Assembly (NCBI GenBank): GCA_020634615.1
Contig: JACKBI010000009.1
Span: forward strand, 186,001-250,000
Direction of reading: 5' to 3'
Length of the DNA: 64,000 nt
Origin: Anaerolineales bacterium
Lineage (GTDB): Bacteria; Chloroflexota; Anaerolineae; JAAEKA01
A program made the translations under genes and the position numbers. Of the stretch, positions 32,664 to 40,670 are shown piece by piece. The number at the start of each line of letters is the position of its first letter. Position 1 is the stretch's first letter. The notes beneath the pieces were generated by a model. That model had not been told where the DNA came from and did no database searches. It saw nothing but the letters and a program-made list of their open reading frames with translations.

Positions 32664-34424
32664 ATGCGGTCACGATTCGAGTGGAAACGATGGCGCAGCC
32701 GCGTCGTGCTCGGCATCATGGTGCTGACACTGTTGATTCTGGCCGCTGTGTCGCTGTATACTTATGACGCATATCAGGAAGCCACCGGCAAGCTCGCGCT
32801 GGAAACCAACCGCCAACTGACCTACGTCAGCGCGGCCCGGCTGCGCAACGAGCTAACCCGCTTCAGCGAAGAACTCGACAACCTCGTCAGATCGCGGCAG
32901 TTATATGGCGGCCTGACTGCCGATCAGGAGCAAGAACTGCGAAACGCCCGCCACCGCCTCACTATCTTCGATGGCGGTGTGGTATTGTTGGACAATTTTG
33001 GCCATGTTCGTTTGTCCGAGCCAGCGCGGCCGGAAATCCAAAACGCCGACTGGTCGGACCGCGACTTCTTTCACGAGCTGTTGGGATCGTCGCGTGAATA
33101 TTATTCAGACGTCACAACCGATGGTCCCGACGGCGCATCAGTCGCGGTGATCAGCGTTCCTGTACTGGGTGAAAACGGGGAGTTTGTAGGCGTGCTGGCC
33201 GGCATGTTCCGGCTGGGCGAGTCACGCATCAGTTCGCTTTATGCCAGCATCGTCCGCCTGCGAATCGGGCAGAGCGGCAACACCTACGTGTTGGATCGGG
33301 AAGGCAACATTCTGTACGACTCCAGCTACACTCGCATCGGCCAAACGCTGGAGATGCCGTCGCTGGACAAAACCGAGCTGCAGGGAGATGCCGTGCGCAC
33401 CACCGACCCGGATGGCAACGACATCATCGCCTCCTTCGCTCCGATTCCAGGCACCGGATGGACGCTGGTCACCGAGGATGAGTGGGCAACCGCGACGCAG
33501 GCAACGCAGCGCTACGCCAACTCGCTGGTAATCCTGTTGGTACTGGGGACGGTGCTGCCTGCGCTGGGCGTCGCGCTTCTGATCCGCACCCAAAACACCG
33601 AAATGTTGGAACGGGAACGCGGCGCTCACGAACAGCGCGTCGCCTGGCTGATCCAGGAACGCCTGTTGCCGCAAGGCTCACCCATGATACCTGACTGGAA
33701 CCTGGATGTCTTCTACAAGCCGCATCCTTCGTCGGGCGGCGACTTCTACGATTTCTTCCTGCTGCCCGATGGCGCGTTGGCGCTGATGCTGGGACATGCC
33801 AACACCAAGGGACTGGAGTCGGCGCACGTCATCGACACGGTGCTGGTGGCGCTGCGCAGCGCGGCTAAGCTGAACCTGCCTCCAGGCAAGGCCCTGACTC
33901 ACGCCAACGCGCTGATCTGTCCTGAACTGCTCGGTGAAACCTGCGTTTCTGCCATCTACGCGCTGCTGAACCCGACGACAGGCCAGCTGGCCTTCGCGAC
34001 GGCTGACTCGACCCCGCCCTGGTTCAGCGGACGCGATGTGGGGGATGGCATGTCCGTTGCCGGCACGTCGTTGGGTCTTGATATCCGCAGCGAATACAGC
34101 CAGCGCACCGTCACGATCCAGCCGGGCGAATGCGCGTTGATCTACAGCGCCGGTTTGTTCAAAGCGCGCAAACCAGATGGCGCATTGTTCGATCTCGCGT
34201 CGTTGAACGCTATCGTCACTGAGCCGGGCCGCGACGGAGAGGGAATCGTGGAGGCGCTTACTACCCAGCTCAAGAGCTACACCGGCACCAAAGGCTTGCC
34301 GCCTGAGGACGTGACGGTGATCATCGTGCAGCGCCACAAGGACGTGGTGCCGGCCAGCAGCTCGCACCGGGCAATCCGTTCCGGCAGTCGCGCGCTGAAA
34401 ACTGCCGACTTCGGCGTGGACTGA
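32664..34424 (+). CDS. Membrane sensor with CACHE domain and SpoIIE/PP2C-type output lacking metal-site residues
   Basis: The 586-residue protein has helix 1 at 12-32, an extracytoplasmic double-CACHE domain (about 40-280; SDRDFFHELLGSSREYYSDV), helix 2 at 287-307, and a cytosolic SpoIIE-like domain (325-560). The first metal Asp is present (SGGDFYDFF, Asp360). The G-D-x-x-G-K-G loop, however, reads LGHANTKG (His378 for Asp) and the later T-D-G reads YSAGLF (Ala for Asp). It may be a pseudophosphatase that senses and binds rather than dephosphorylates. It sits between a solute-binding lipoprotein and another membrane sensor. Confidence 0.82.
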   Translation: MRSRFEWKRWRSRVVLGIMVLTLLILAAVSLYTYDAYQEATGKLALETNRQLTYVSAARLRNELTRFSEELDNLVRSRQLYGGLTADQEQELRNARHRLTIFDGGVVLLDNFGHVRLSEPARPEIQNADWSDRDFFHELLGSSREYYSDVTTDGPDGASVAVISVPVLGENGEFVGVLAGMFRLGESRISSLYASIVRLRIGQSGNTYVLDREGNILYDSSYTRIGQTLEMPSLDKTELQGDAVRTTDPDGNDIIASFAPIPGTGWTLVTEDEWATATQATQRYANSLVILLVLGTVLPALGVALLIRTQNTEMLERERGAHEQRVAWLIQERLLPQGSPMIPDWNLDVFYKPHPSSGGDFYDFFLLPDGALALMLGHANTKGLESAHVIDTVLVALRSAAKLNLPPGKALTHANALICPELLGETCVSAIYALLNPTTGQLAFATADSTPPWFSGRDVGDGMSVAGTSLGLDIRSEYSQRTVTIQPGECALIYSAGLFKARKPDGALFDLASLNAIVTEPGRDGEGIVEALTTQLKSYTGTKGLPPEDVTVIIVQRHKDVVPASSSHRAIRSGSRALKTADFGVD

Positions 34425-34434
34425 GGTCAACTCC

Positions 34435-36087
34435 ATGGTTGCAACTGCTGCAGTGAGACGAGTCGACCGCCTGGAACGTTTGAGCCGGCTTAGCACCGTT
34501 GTGGTCGCCGCGCTCACCGTCCTGTGTGCATTTGCCGCGCCGCTGCTGGCCCTGCGCTGGGCCGATCTGCCATTCCCCGGCTTTCTGGTCGAACAAACCC
34601 TGGTTGTCAATGATATCTCCGGTGAAGGTTGGGCCGGCCATTTGCAGGGCATCGATTATCCCCAGCAAGTGACACGAGTCGACGGGTTCTCAGTCAGCAC
34701 GTCGGAGCAGTTCGAGGCAGCCATTGCCCGCTCCAGCATCGGTGAGAACGCATCCTTCTTCACGCGCCTGCCTGGCGGCGACATCAGTTTGTACCCGGCG
34801 GTGACGACCATGCCGTTTCCCACCCGCAGCCTGGTGCGTCTCTTCTGGGTCCCCTATCTGGTGGGCGTGGCATATCTGGCAATCGGCGGATGGATCTACC
34901 GTGTCAAGGGCAAGTCACGACCGGGGCGCGCGCTGGCCTTCTTCTGCTACGCGGCTGCGCTGACGTGTATCCTCTTTTTCGACGCGTCCAGTTCTCATGT
35001 CGCACCGGGTTTGTGGGTCGCAGCTTTCGCGATGCTGGGCGGCACATTGATCAGCCTGAGCCTGCGCTTTCCCCAGGAATCGAAACATGTCGAGCTGCGG
35101 CCCTGGCTGCTGGCGGTTCCCTATGGCATTTCGCTTGTCCTGGCGGCGTGGGGAATTACGGCGATGAACAGCCTCAACCCTTGGGCCTACATTCCCAGTC
35201 GCTATGCAATCTACCTCTACACGGTATCGGGTGTGTTTGGCTTCCTTGGGACCATGTTCTACCGGGCGCGCAGCGGTGATACTGCGACTACCCGCCGACA
35301 GGCGCGCATCGTTCTGCTGGGCAGCGCCCTTGCGTTTGCGCCGATCACGTTTTGGTTTGTCGCCACGGTGTTCAACCCCAGGTTCAGCTTTGACATTGCT
35401 CTGTTGCTGCCGCCGCTGATCATTTTCCCGCTTTCGGTTGCACTGGCCATCTTCCGCTACCGCCTGCTGGAAGTCGACTCTATCGTCAACCGTACCATTA
35501 TCTACGGTCTGGTGACGGCGATTCTGGCTGGCGCGATCAGTGTCACCATGGGCTTGCTGCAGAAGTTCTTCCTGGCCACCACCGGCGAGGACAGCAACCT
35601 GGCGGCCGTGATCACGACGCTGATCGTGGTGTCTACCTTTGAACCGATCAAGGCCTGGGTGCGCGGCCTGGTGGATCGGACGTTGAAAGAACCACCCGAC
35701 ACAACCAAAGATCTGCGCACCTTCGGCCAGGAGGTGCACGCGTTCCTGACGGTCAGCAGCGCCGAACAGGTTGCCCAGCGGCTGCTGGATGAGACGGCAC
35801 GCGGCCTGCGCGCGCCATCAGGCGCGCTGAGCATGGTCACCAACGGCAAACTCACCCCGATTTACACAGTCGGCGACTGGCGCGGCGCGGCGTGGATGGC
35901 GGTGCCTCTGGAGTGGCAGGGCCAGCGCTTTGGCATGATCGCGCTGGGACAGCGTCCAAACGAACCCTATAGCCGGCGTGAATGCGATCTGCTGGAGCAG
36001 GTTGCAACCCAGGTAGCCGGCGCCGTCTATATGGCGCATACCTACCATCCGGTCAGCGACCCCCTTACTCCCCTGCCCGGCTATTAG
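34435..36087 (+). CDS. Multi-pass membrane sensor with PDZ-like and GAF-like regions, no catalytic domain
   Basis: The 550-residue protein has helix 1 (about 20-42), an extracytoplasmic PDZ-like region (GIDYPQQVTRVDGFSVSTSE), then seven or eight helices (about 135-390), and a cytosolic tail resembling a GAF domain (AEQVAQRLLDETARGLRAPS to REECDLLEQ-like end). This is the sensory half of many chloroflexi histidine kinases, but it stops at GAF with no kinase. It follows the SpoIIE-like gene by ten bases and may pass its signal through it. It converges with, and overlaps by four bases at the stop, the MFS-HEAT gene. Confidence 0.7.
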   Translation: MVATAAVRRVDRLERLSRLSTVVVAALTVLCAFAAPLLALRWADLPFPGFLVEQTLVVNDISGEGWAGHLQGIDYPQQVTRVDGFSVSTSEQFEAAIARSSIGENASFFTRLPGGDISLYPAVTTMPFPTRSLVRLFWVPYLVGVAYLAIGGWIYRVKGKSRPGRALAFFCYAAALTCILFFDASSSHVAPGLWVAAFAMLGGTLISLSLRFPQESKHVELRPWLLAVPYGISLVLAAWGITAMNSLNPWAYIPSRYAIYLYTVSGVFGFLGTMFYRARSGDTATTRRQARIVLLGSALAFAPITFWFVATVFNPRFSFDIALLLPPLIIFPLSVALAIFRYRLLEVDSIVNRTIIYGLVTAILAGAISVTMGLLQKFFLATTGEDSNLAAVITTLIVVSTFEPIKAWVRGLVDRTLKEPPDTTKDLRTFGQEVHAFLTVSSAEQVAQRLLDETARGLRAPSGALSMVTNGKLTPIYTVGDWRGAAWMAVPLEWQGQRFGMIALGQRPNEPYSRRECDLLEQVATQVAGAVYMAHTYHPVSDPLTPLPGY

Positions 36088-38309
36088 CCCGCTGCCAGCG
36101 TATGGAGCGTCAACACGGGAAACTCGATGCGCTCCGTGCCGTGGATTTCCATTCCCTCGGCGCAGTGAACCAGGATACCGCGTTGATATTCGACCGGCGT
36201 CAGCGGTATGAGAGCGTGCGTGATCTCGGTCAGGCAGGCCACGCCTTCGTTCAATTGATTGCGCGCTAAGGCTAATGCGCAGGCATCGAACCTGTCCAAC
36301 AACTCCCCGTCCACACCTTCCATCTGCTCGACGCGTTTGCGCAATGCGATCATGGCCTGGGCCAGCGCAGTGCCGGGTTCACGACGCGCCTGGCGCAACA
36401 TCTGAATGAAGTGTGCCTCGTCGCCGACGATGCGCGCGGCCGCCAATGCCAGTTCGGCCCGCGCCGTGCGATTGCGTGCCGTCGCGAGCAGCGATAGGAT
36501 AGGAGGCAGGGCATTATCGACCTTCATCTGGCCCAGCGTTGACGCGTAGGCCAGTTGCAGCCCGGGATCTGCCTCCTCTTGCAGCCGCGCCAACAGTTCC
36601 GGGATCGCGTCCCGGTCGTTGAGAACGCCCAGCGAACGGCTGCTGTGCGCCTGGACCGAGCGATAGCGTGACTCCAGACCCCGCTCCAGCGCGGGGCGCG
36701 CAGAAGCATCACCCATCCGTCCCAGCGCCCAGGCCGCGACAGTGCTGAGGGCCGGTTCTGGTCCCTCCATTACCCCTGCCAGCGCTTCCACCAGCCGCGG
36801 CTCGAAACCGACGCGCGCCATCGCGATGATCGCCTCGAAGCGCACGCTGAAGCGCGGATCCTCCAATGCTTCCAGCAGTTCCTCGGTCGTCAGCGGGCTG
36901 TGGGCGCTGCCCAGCCGTTCGGTGTTGCGCACGACCGCCTCTTCATCGCCGGCCCGGCTGTAACGGATCACCGCCTCGATGGCCAGAAATGGGTTGCCGC
37001 GCAGGAAGAGTCCCGGAAACTGGCTGAAGCGCACCGTGCTGTCGTCGTTCAGCCTGCGAATCACAAAGGCTGCGACGATGGGAAGTATCAGTCCAATCAG
37101 CAGCAGCGGCAGGAACGGGTTGCTCAGCGGCTGGCCGCCCAGTTGCAGCCCGCGGGTTGCATCGACCATGCGACCGCCGAGGAGCTGGCTCATGCCGCCG
37201 ACGATGCCAATCCAGGCGAAATAAAGCGCCAGATAATCGTTCTTCTTCTTGGGCGGCACGACGTCGTTGTAGAGCAGGCGGGCCGAACCAACGTTCCAGC
37301 CCACGTCGGCCACGCCCTGCGCGAGCGAGATCCCCATGGCAATCGTCAGGCTCAACGGAGAATGGCGCGGCATCAGCAGCCAGCCGATGGGCAACACGGC
37401 TCGCAGAAACACACCAGACAGTGCCACCGGCTTGCTGCCATAGCGATCGGCAGCCCATCCCCACAAGAAACTGGACAAAAGCGCGCCAGCCAGAACCGCA
37501 CCTTGCAAGCCAACCACATCGGAACTGGTGAGGCCGACCTCCTCTTGCATGAAGAGCGGCAGGAATGAGGCCAGCGGGACCGTGGCCGCGATCATCAGGC
37601 CAACCCCGAGCAGGTAGCGCTTCAGCGTCGGATCCTGCAAGCCGGCGCGCAGGTCGCGCCGGGGCGGCGGCGCGCCTCGAGCGCTCTTCTGCGGCGCGCC
37701 GCCGGGGATGAACGCGGCGAATCCCACCGCGATCATGCCGCAGATGACGCCCACCCCGATGATGACATCATAGCCCAGCAGGCCGCTGGTACGCGCCAGG
37801 ACGGCGCTGGCCAGAGAAATCGCCAGAAACCCCGTCAGCGTTGAGGCAAGATTGTTCGTCGCGGTGTACTTGCCGCGCACCGAGTTGGGCACGTATTCCT
37901 GCGTCCATGGAAAGCTGGCGGTGACGCCAATCGCTCGCAGCACCGCGAACACGCCGACGATTACCGTCACGAAGACCAGCGCGGCATCGGTGCCGTAGCG
38001 CATTACCACCACAGGGGTCAGCAGCAGGAACGCTGTCACAACATGGCGGATGGAGAAAAAGGTGATGTAGGTCCGCTTGTAGCCAAAGCGGGCCACCGCC
38101 GGCGCCACCACCAGCGCCAGCAGCCCGGCAAATGGCAGCAACGAAAGCACGAACCCGATCTGGCTGGTGCTCAACCCAAGCTCGTTGAGAAACAGCACGA
38201 ACACCGAGCCGAAGAATGTAAGCTGCACGAAAATTGCCAGCGCGGCGTTGGAGGCAATGGCCCAGGGCAGCTTGTGTAGTTTCTCGACGGTGGTGGGTTC
38301 GTGAGTCAT
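36084..38309 (-). CDS. MFS transporter fused to a C-terminal HEAT-repeat domain
   Basis: The product has 741 residues. Residues 1-430 form twelve helices of the major facilitator superfamily, with the loop motif RFGYKRTY after helix 2 and WAADRYGSKPV in the second half. From about 440 to 650 there are HEAT-like repeats (DPRFSVRFEAIIAMARVG, AALSTVAAWALGRMGDASA-like, YRSVQAHSSRSLGVL). The rest is a helical tail. The substrate is unknown. The HEAT part is cytosolic and probably a protein-binding regulator. No Shine-Dalgarno is visible at the ATG. Confidence 0.8.
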   Translation of the reverse strand: MTHEPTTVEKLHKLPWAIASNAALAIFVQLTFFGSVFVLFLNELGLSTSQIGFVLSLLPFAGLLALVVAPAVARFGYKRTYITFFSIRHVVTAFLLLTPVVVMRYGTDAALVFVTVIVGVFAVLRAIGVTASFPWTQEYVPNSVRGKYTATNNLASTLTGFLAISLASAVLARTSGLLGYDVIIGVGVICGMIAVGFAAFIPGGAPQKSARGAPPPRRDLRAGLQDPTLKRYLLGVGLMIAATVPLASFLPLFMQEEVGLTSSDVVGLQGAVLAGALLSSFLWGWAADRYGSKPVALSGVFLRAVLPIGWLLMPRHSPLSLTIAMGISLAQGVADVGWNVGSARLLYNDVVPPKKKNDYLALYFAWIGIVGGMSQLLGGRMVDATRGLQLGGQPLSNPFLPLLLIGLILPIVAAFVIRRLNDDSTVRFSQFPGLFLRGNPFLAIEAVIRYSRAGDEEAVVRNTERLGSAHSPLTTEELLEALEDPRFSVRFEAIIAMARVGFEPRLVEALAGVMEGPEPALSTVAAWALGRMGDASARPALERGLESRYRSVQAHSSRSLGVLNDRDAIPELLARLQEEADPGLQLAYASTLGQMKVDNALPPILSLLATARNRTARAELALAAARIVGDEAHFIQMLRQARREPGTALAQAMIALRKRVEQMEGVDGELLDRFDACALALARNQLNEGVACLTEITHALIPLTPVEYQRGILVHCAEGMEIHGTERIEFPVLTLHTLAAG

Positions 38310-38423
38310 GGCGGGTTCATTTTACGCCAGACACTTGCCTGCGCCAACTGGCAAAGCGAATGGAACCGGGCTTCGGCAGGCTCAGCCCTCGGTTGCTTGG
38401 CGACGCAGTGTCCTTCGGATGCA

Positions 38424-38510
38424 GCGCAGCCTGAGCTTGCCGATAGAACAAGGCGCAGCCTGGGCTTGTCGATAGAATAGGGCGCAGCCTGAGCTTGTCG
38501 AAGGCAGAAT
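38424..38510. repeat. Tandem repeat, three 29-base units
   Basis: Units start at 38424, 38453 and 38482, each beginning GCGCAGCCTG followed by (A/G)GCTTG(C/T)CGA. A diverged, inverted relative (GGCTTCGGCAGGCTCAGCC) lies at 38369-38387. The units resemble a widespread bacterial dispersed repeat. The third unit ends just before the -35 of the next promoter. Confidence 0.8.
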
Positions 38511-38511
38511 C

Positions 38512-38540
38512 TTGACCATCTCATCCATCTCGTCTATAAT
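38512..38540 (+). promoter_or_regulatory. Near-consensus sigma-70 promoter for the first alpha/beta hydrolase
   Basis: TTGACC (38512-38517), a 17-base spacer and TATAAT (38535-38540). The gene starts at 38587. Confidence 0.8.
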
Positions 38541-38586
38541 TGGACACAAACATAGACAAAACTTTGTCACTCAAGGAGATTGAGCT

Positions 38587-39336
38587 TTGAAAACGTGGAT
38601 GAAAGTCCTCATCGCAGTAGTTGCGGTGTTTGCGATCGCGGTCGTAGCTTTCGTGATCTGGGGCAGCACGCCGCTGGGTCCGATGCCGGAAGCGCTGGCC
38701 GCGCTGGAGTCCGATGCCAACGTCGCGGTTGCGACCGATCCCTGGCTGTCGTTCACGCCGACCCAGGGCGCGCAAAACACCGGACTGATTTTTTACCCCG
38801 GCGGCCGGGTCGATCCAAGGTCGTACGCACCGATGGCGCGTGCCATCGCTGAGGCCGGCTATCCGGTGGTAATCGTGCCGATGCCGCTCAATCTGGCCGT
38901 TTTTGGCGTCAACCGCGCGGCCGATGTCATTGCAGCCCATCCTGAGGTGGAGCACTGGGTCATCGGCGGCCATTCGCTGGGCGGCAGTATGGCTGCCAGT
39001 TTCACCCGCAACAACCCTGACCTCATCGACGGGCTGTTCCTGGTGGCATCCTATCCTGCCAGCAGCGATGATCTGTCGGGCTTCGACGATCTGACGACGT
39101 ACTCTGTCTCGGCCACCAATGACGGACTGGCGACGCCCGACAAGATCGACGCTTCCCGCCCGCTTCTGCCTGCTGACACGATCTGGGTGCCAATTGAGGG
39201 TGGCAACCACGCGCAGTTCGGCTACTACGGCGATCAACCGGGCGATGGACAGGCGACCATCAGCCGTGAGGAGCAGCAGCGCCAGACGGTCGAAGCCGCC
39301 CTTCAGATGTTGAGCACCGTCAGCGCCGGTTCGTAA
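38587..39336 (+). CDS. Membrane-anchored alpha/beta hydrolase
   Basis: The 249-residue protein begins with a signal anchor (MKTWMKVLIAVVAVFAIAVV). The nucleophile elbow is GGHSLGGSMAA; the catalytic His is probably in GGNHAQFGYYG. It resembles the dienelactone hydrolase-like Abhydrolase_5 group of exported esterases. The TTG start is supported by AAGGAG eight bases upstream and a strong promoter. The substrate is unknown. A terminator lies 150 bases after the stop, before a second, unrelated hydrolase. Confidence 0.8.
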   Translation: MKTWMKVLIAVVAVFAIAVVAFVIWGSTPLGPMPEALAALESDANVAVATDPWLSFTPTQGAQNTGLIFYPGGRVDPRSYAPMARAIAEAGYPVVIVPMPLNLAVFGVNRAADVIAAHPEVEHWVIGGHSLGGSMAASFTRNNPDLIDGLFLVASYPASSDDLSGFDDLTTYSVSATNDGLATPDKIDASRPLLPADTIWVPIEGGNHAQFGYYGDQPGDGQATISREEQQRQTVEAALQMLSTVSAGS

Positions 39337-39374
39337 GGTGCCTTCCATGCTGGCGTGAAAAGCTATTCAATACC

Positions 39375-39403
39375 TTGACAGCCGTGGACTGGCATGATAG
39401 ACT
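39375..39403 (+). promoter_or_regulatory. Near-consensus promoter ahead of a terminator-containing leader
   Basis: TTGACA (39375-39380), a 17-base spacer and TAGACT (39398-39403). Transcription would start at about 39410, roughly 178 bases before the hydrolase ATG. Confidence 0.7.
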
Positions 39404-39485
39404 CAGTGACCTGCACCGTTTCCGGCCACTATCCGATCATGCAGGGCAAATTGGTCGTCCAGTAGACTATCTGCCGGTTGCCACT

Positions 39486-39541
39486 GAAGAGGAGCGACAC
39501 CACTGTGAACACAGTCAGAGTTTCGCTCCTCTTCGCTTTTT
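39486..39541 (+). terminator. Intrinsic terminator in the leader of the second hydrolase gene
   Basis: GAAGAGGAGCGA (39486-39497) pairs with TCGCTCCTCTTC (39523-39534), then GCTTTTT. Inside the loop ACTGTGAACACAGT (39502-39515) forms a second small stem. It lies between a promoter at 39375 and the ATG at 39588, so it can act as an attenuator or end a small RNA of about 130 bases. Confidence 0.8.
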
Positions 39542-39587
39542 CATTGGTTGTGGCTCAGCCGACACTACCCAGAATGAGGAGCTATCC

Positions 39588-40556
39588 ATGCGCAGAGCCG
39601 GGAAAATCGTCCTGAGTGTTTTCAGTGTGTTGTTGCTCGCCGCGCTTATCGTGCCGTTGATCATCCCTATCCCTCCGCTGGAGGACACGGTGCCGCCGCG
39701 CGAGTTGGCCGACCCCGACAGCCAGTTTGTTGAGATCGACGATCTTGATGTCCACTACAAGGAAATGGGCGAGGGCGATCCCACGCTCATGCTGCTGCAC
39801 GGTTTTGCCGCCAGCACCTTTTCCTGGCGCGAAGTGATGGAGCCGCTGGCAGAAACACAGCGCGTCGTCGCCTTCGACCGGCCCGCCTTTGGGCTGACCG
39901 AACGACCCATGCCGGGTGCGTGGGAGGGCCAGAATCCGTACGGCGCGGACGCAGCGGCTGATCTGACCATTGGATTGATGGACGAGTTAGGTATTGACCA
40001 GTCCGTCCTGGTTGGCAACTCGGCCGGTGGCACGGTCGCGCTCTACACAGCGCTGCGTTACCCTGAACGAGTCAAGGCTTTGGTCCTTGTTGATCCTGCA
40101 ATCTACTCTGGCGGCGGCTCGTCAGGCTGGCTGCGGTCGATCCTGACCAGTCCACAGGGGCGTCGCCTGGGTCCGCTCTTCGCACGTGCGATCCAGGGCT
40201 GGGGCTACGAATTCGGCAAGTCAGCCTGGCATGACCCCGCCAAGTTCACCGACGAAATCTGGGCCGGATTTTCCAAGCCGCTCCAGGCCGAGAACTGGGA
40301 TCGTGCACTCTGGGAATTCACCCAGGCCAGCCGGCCGCTGGGGTTGCCCGAACGCCTCGACGAGTTGTCGGTCCCGGTGCTGGTCATCACCGGCGACGAC
40401 GACCGCATCATTCCCACTGAGCAGAGCGTCCGATTGGCAGGTGAGATCCCGAACGCCGAGCTTGTAGTGATCCCCAACTGTGGTCACGTGCCACAGGAAG
40501 AGTGTCCACAGGCATTTCTGGCGGCAGTTCATGATTTCCTCTCGAACCTGGAGTGA
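39588..40556 (+). CDS. Membrane-anchored alpha/beta hydrolase (second, haloperoxidase/C-C hydrolase type)
   Basis: The 322-residue protein has an N-terminal anchor (KIVLSVFSVLLLAALIVPLI). The fold shows the oxyanion loop LLHGFAASTFSWRE, nucleophile elbow VGNSAGGTVAL (Ser), acid in TGDDDRIIP and His in NCGHVPQEECP, so the triad is complete. It probably acts outside the membrane on an ester or C-C bond; the substrate is unknown. GAGGAG lies six bases before ATG 39588. Expression is likely controlled by the leader terminator just upstream. Confidence 0.85.
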   Translation: MRRAGKIVLSVFSVLLLAALIVPLIIPIPPLEDTVPPRELADPDSQFVEIDDLDVHYKEMGEGDPTLMLLHGFAASTFSWREVMEPLAETQRVVAFDRPAFGLTERPMPGAWEGQNPYGADAAADLTIGLMDELGIDQSVLVGNSAGGTVALYTALRYPERVKALVLVDPAIYSGGGSSGWLRSILTSPQGRRLGPLFARAIQGWGYEFGKSAWHDPAKFTDEIWAGFSKPLQAENWDRALWEFTQASRPLGLPERLDELSVPVLVITGDDDRIIPTEQSVRLAGEIPNAELVVIPNCGHVPQEECPQAFLAAVHDFLSNLE

Positions 40557-40591
40557 CCAACTAACCTGAACAAGATTGGAGTTTGACCTAC

Positions 40592-40620
40592 TTTACAAAG
40601 GCGGGAGGATAAGGTAGTAT
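40592..40620 (+). promoter_or_regulatory. Sigma-70-like promoter for the FAS1 lipoprotein
   Basis: TTTACA (40592-40597), a 17-base spacer and TAGTAT (40615-40620). Confidence 0.55.
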
Positions 40621-40670
40621 AGGTTGTGTCGAGGTTTTGACAACAAACTGTTTACCTAAAGGAGAGAACA

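Noticed and set aside
39410..39485. Known riboswitch in the hydrolase leader
   Set aside because: The bases do not match any riboswitch core I can recall; kept only as an unknown leader with a terminator.
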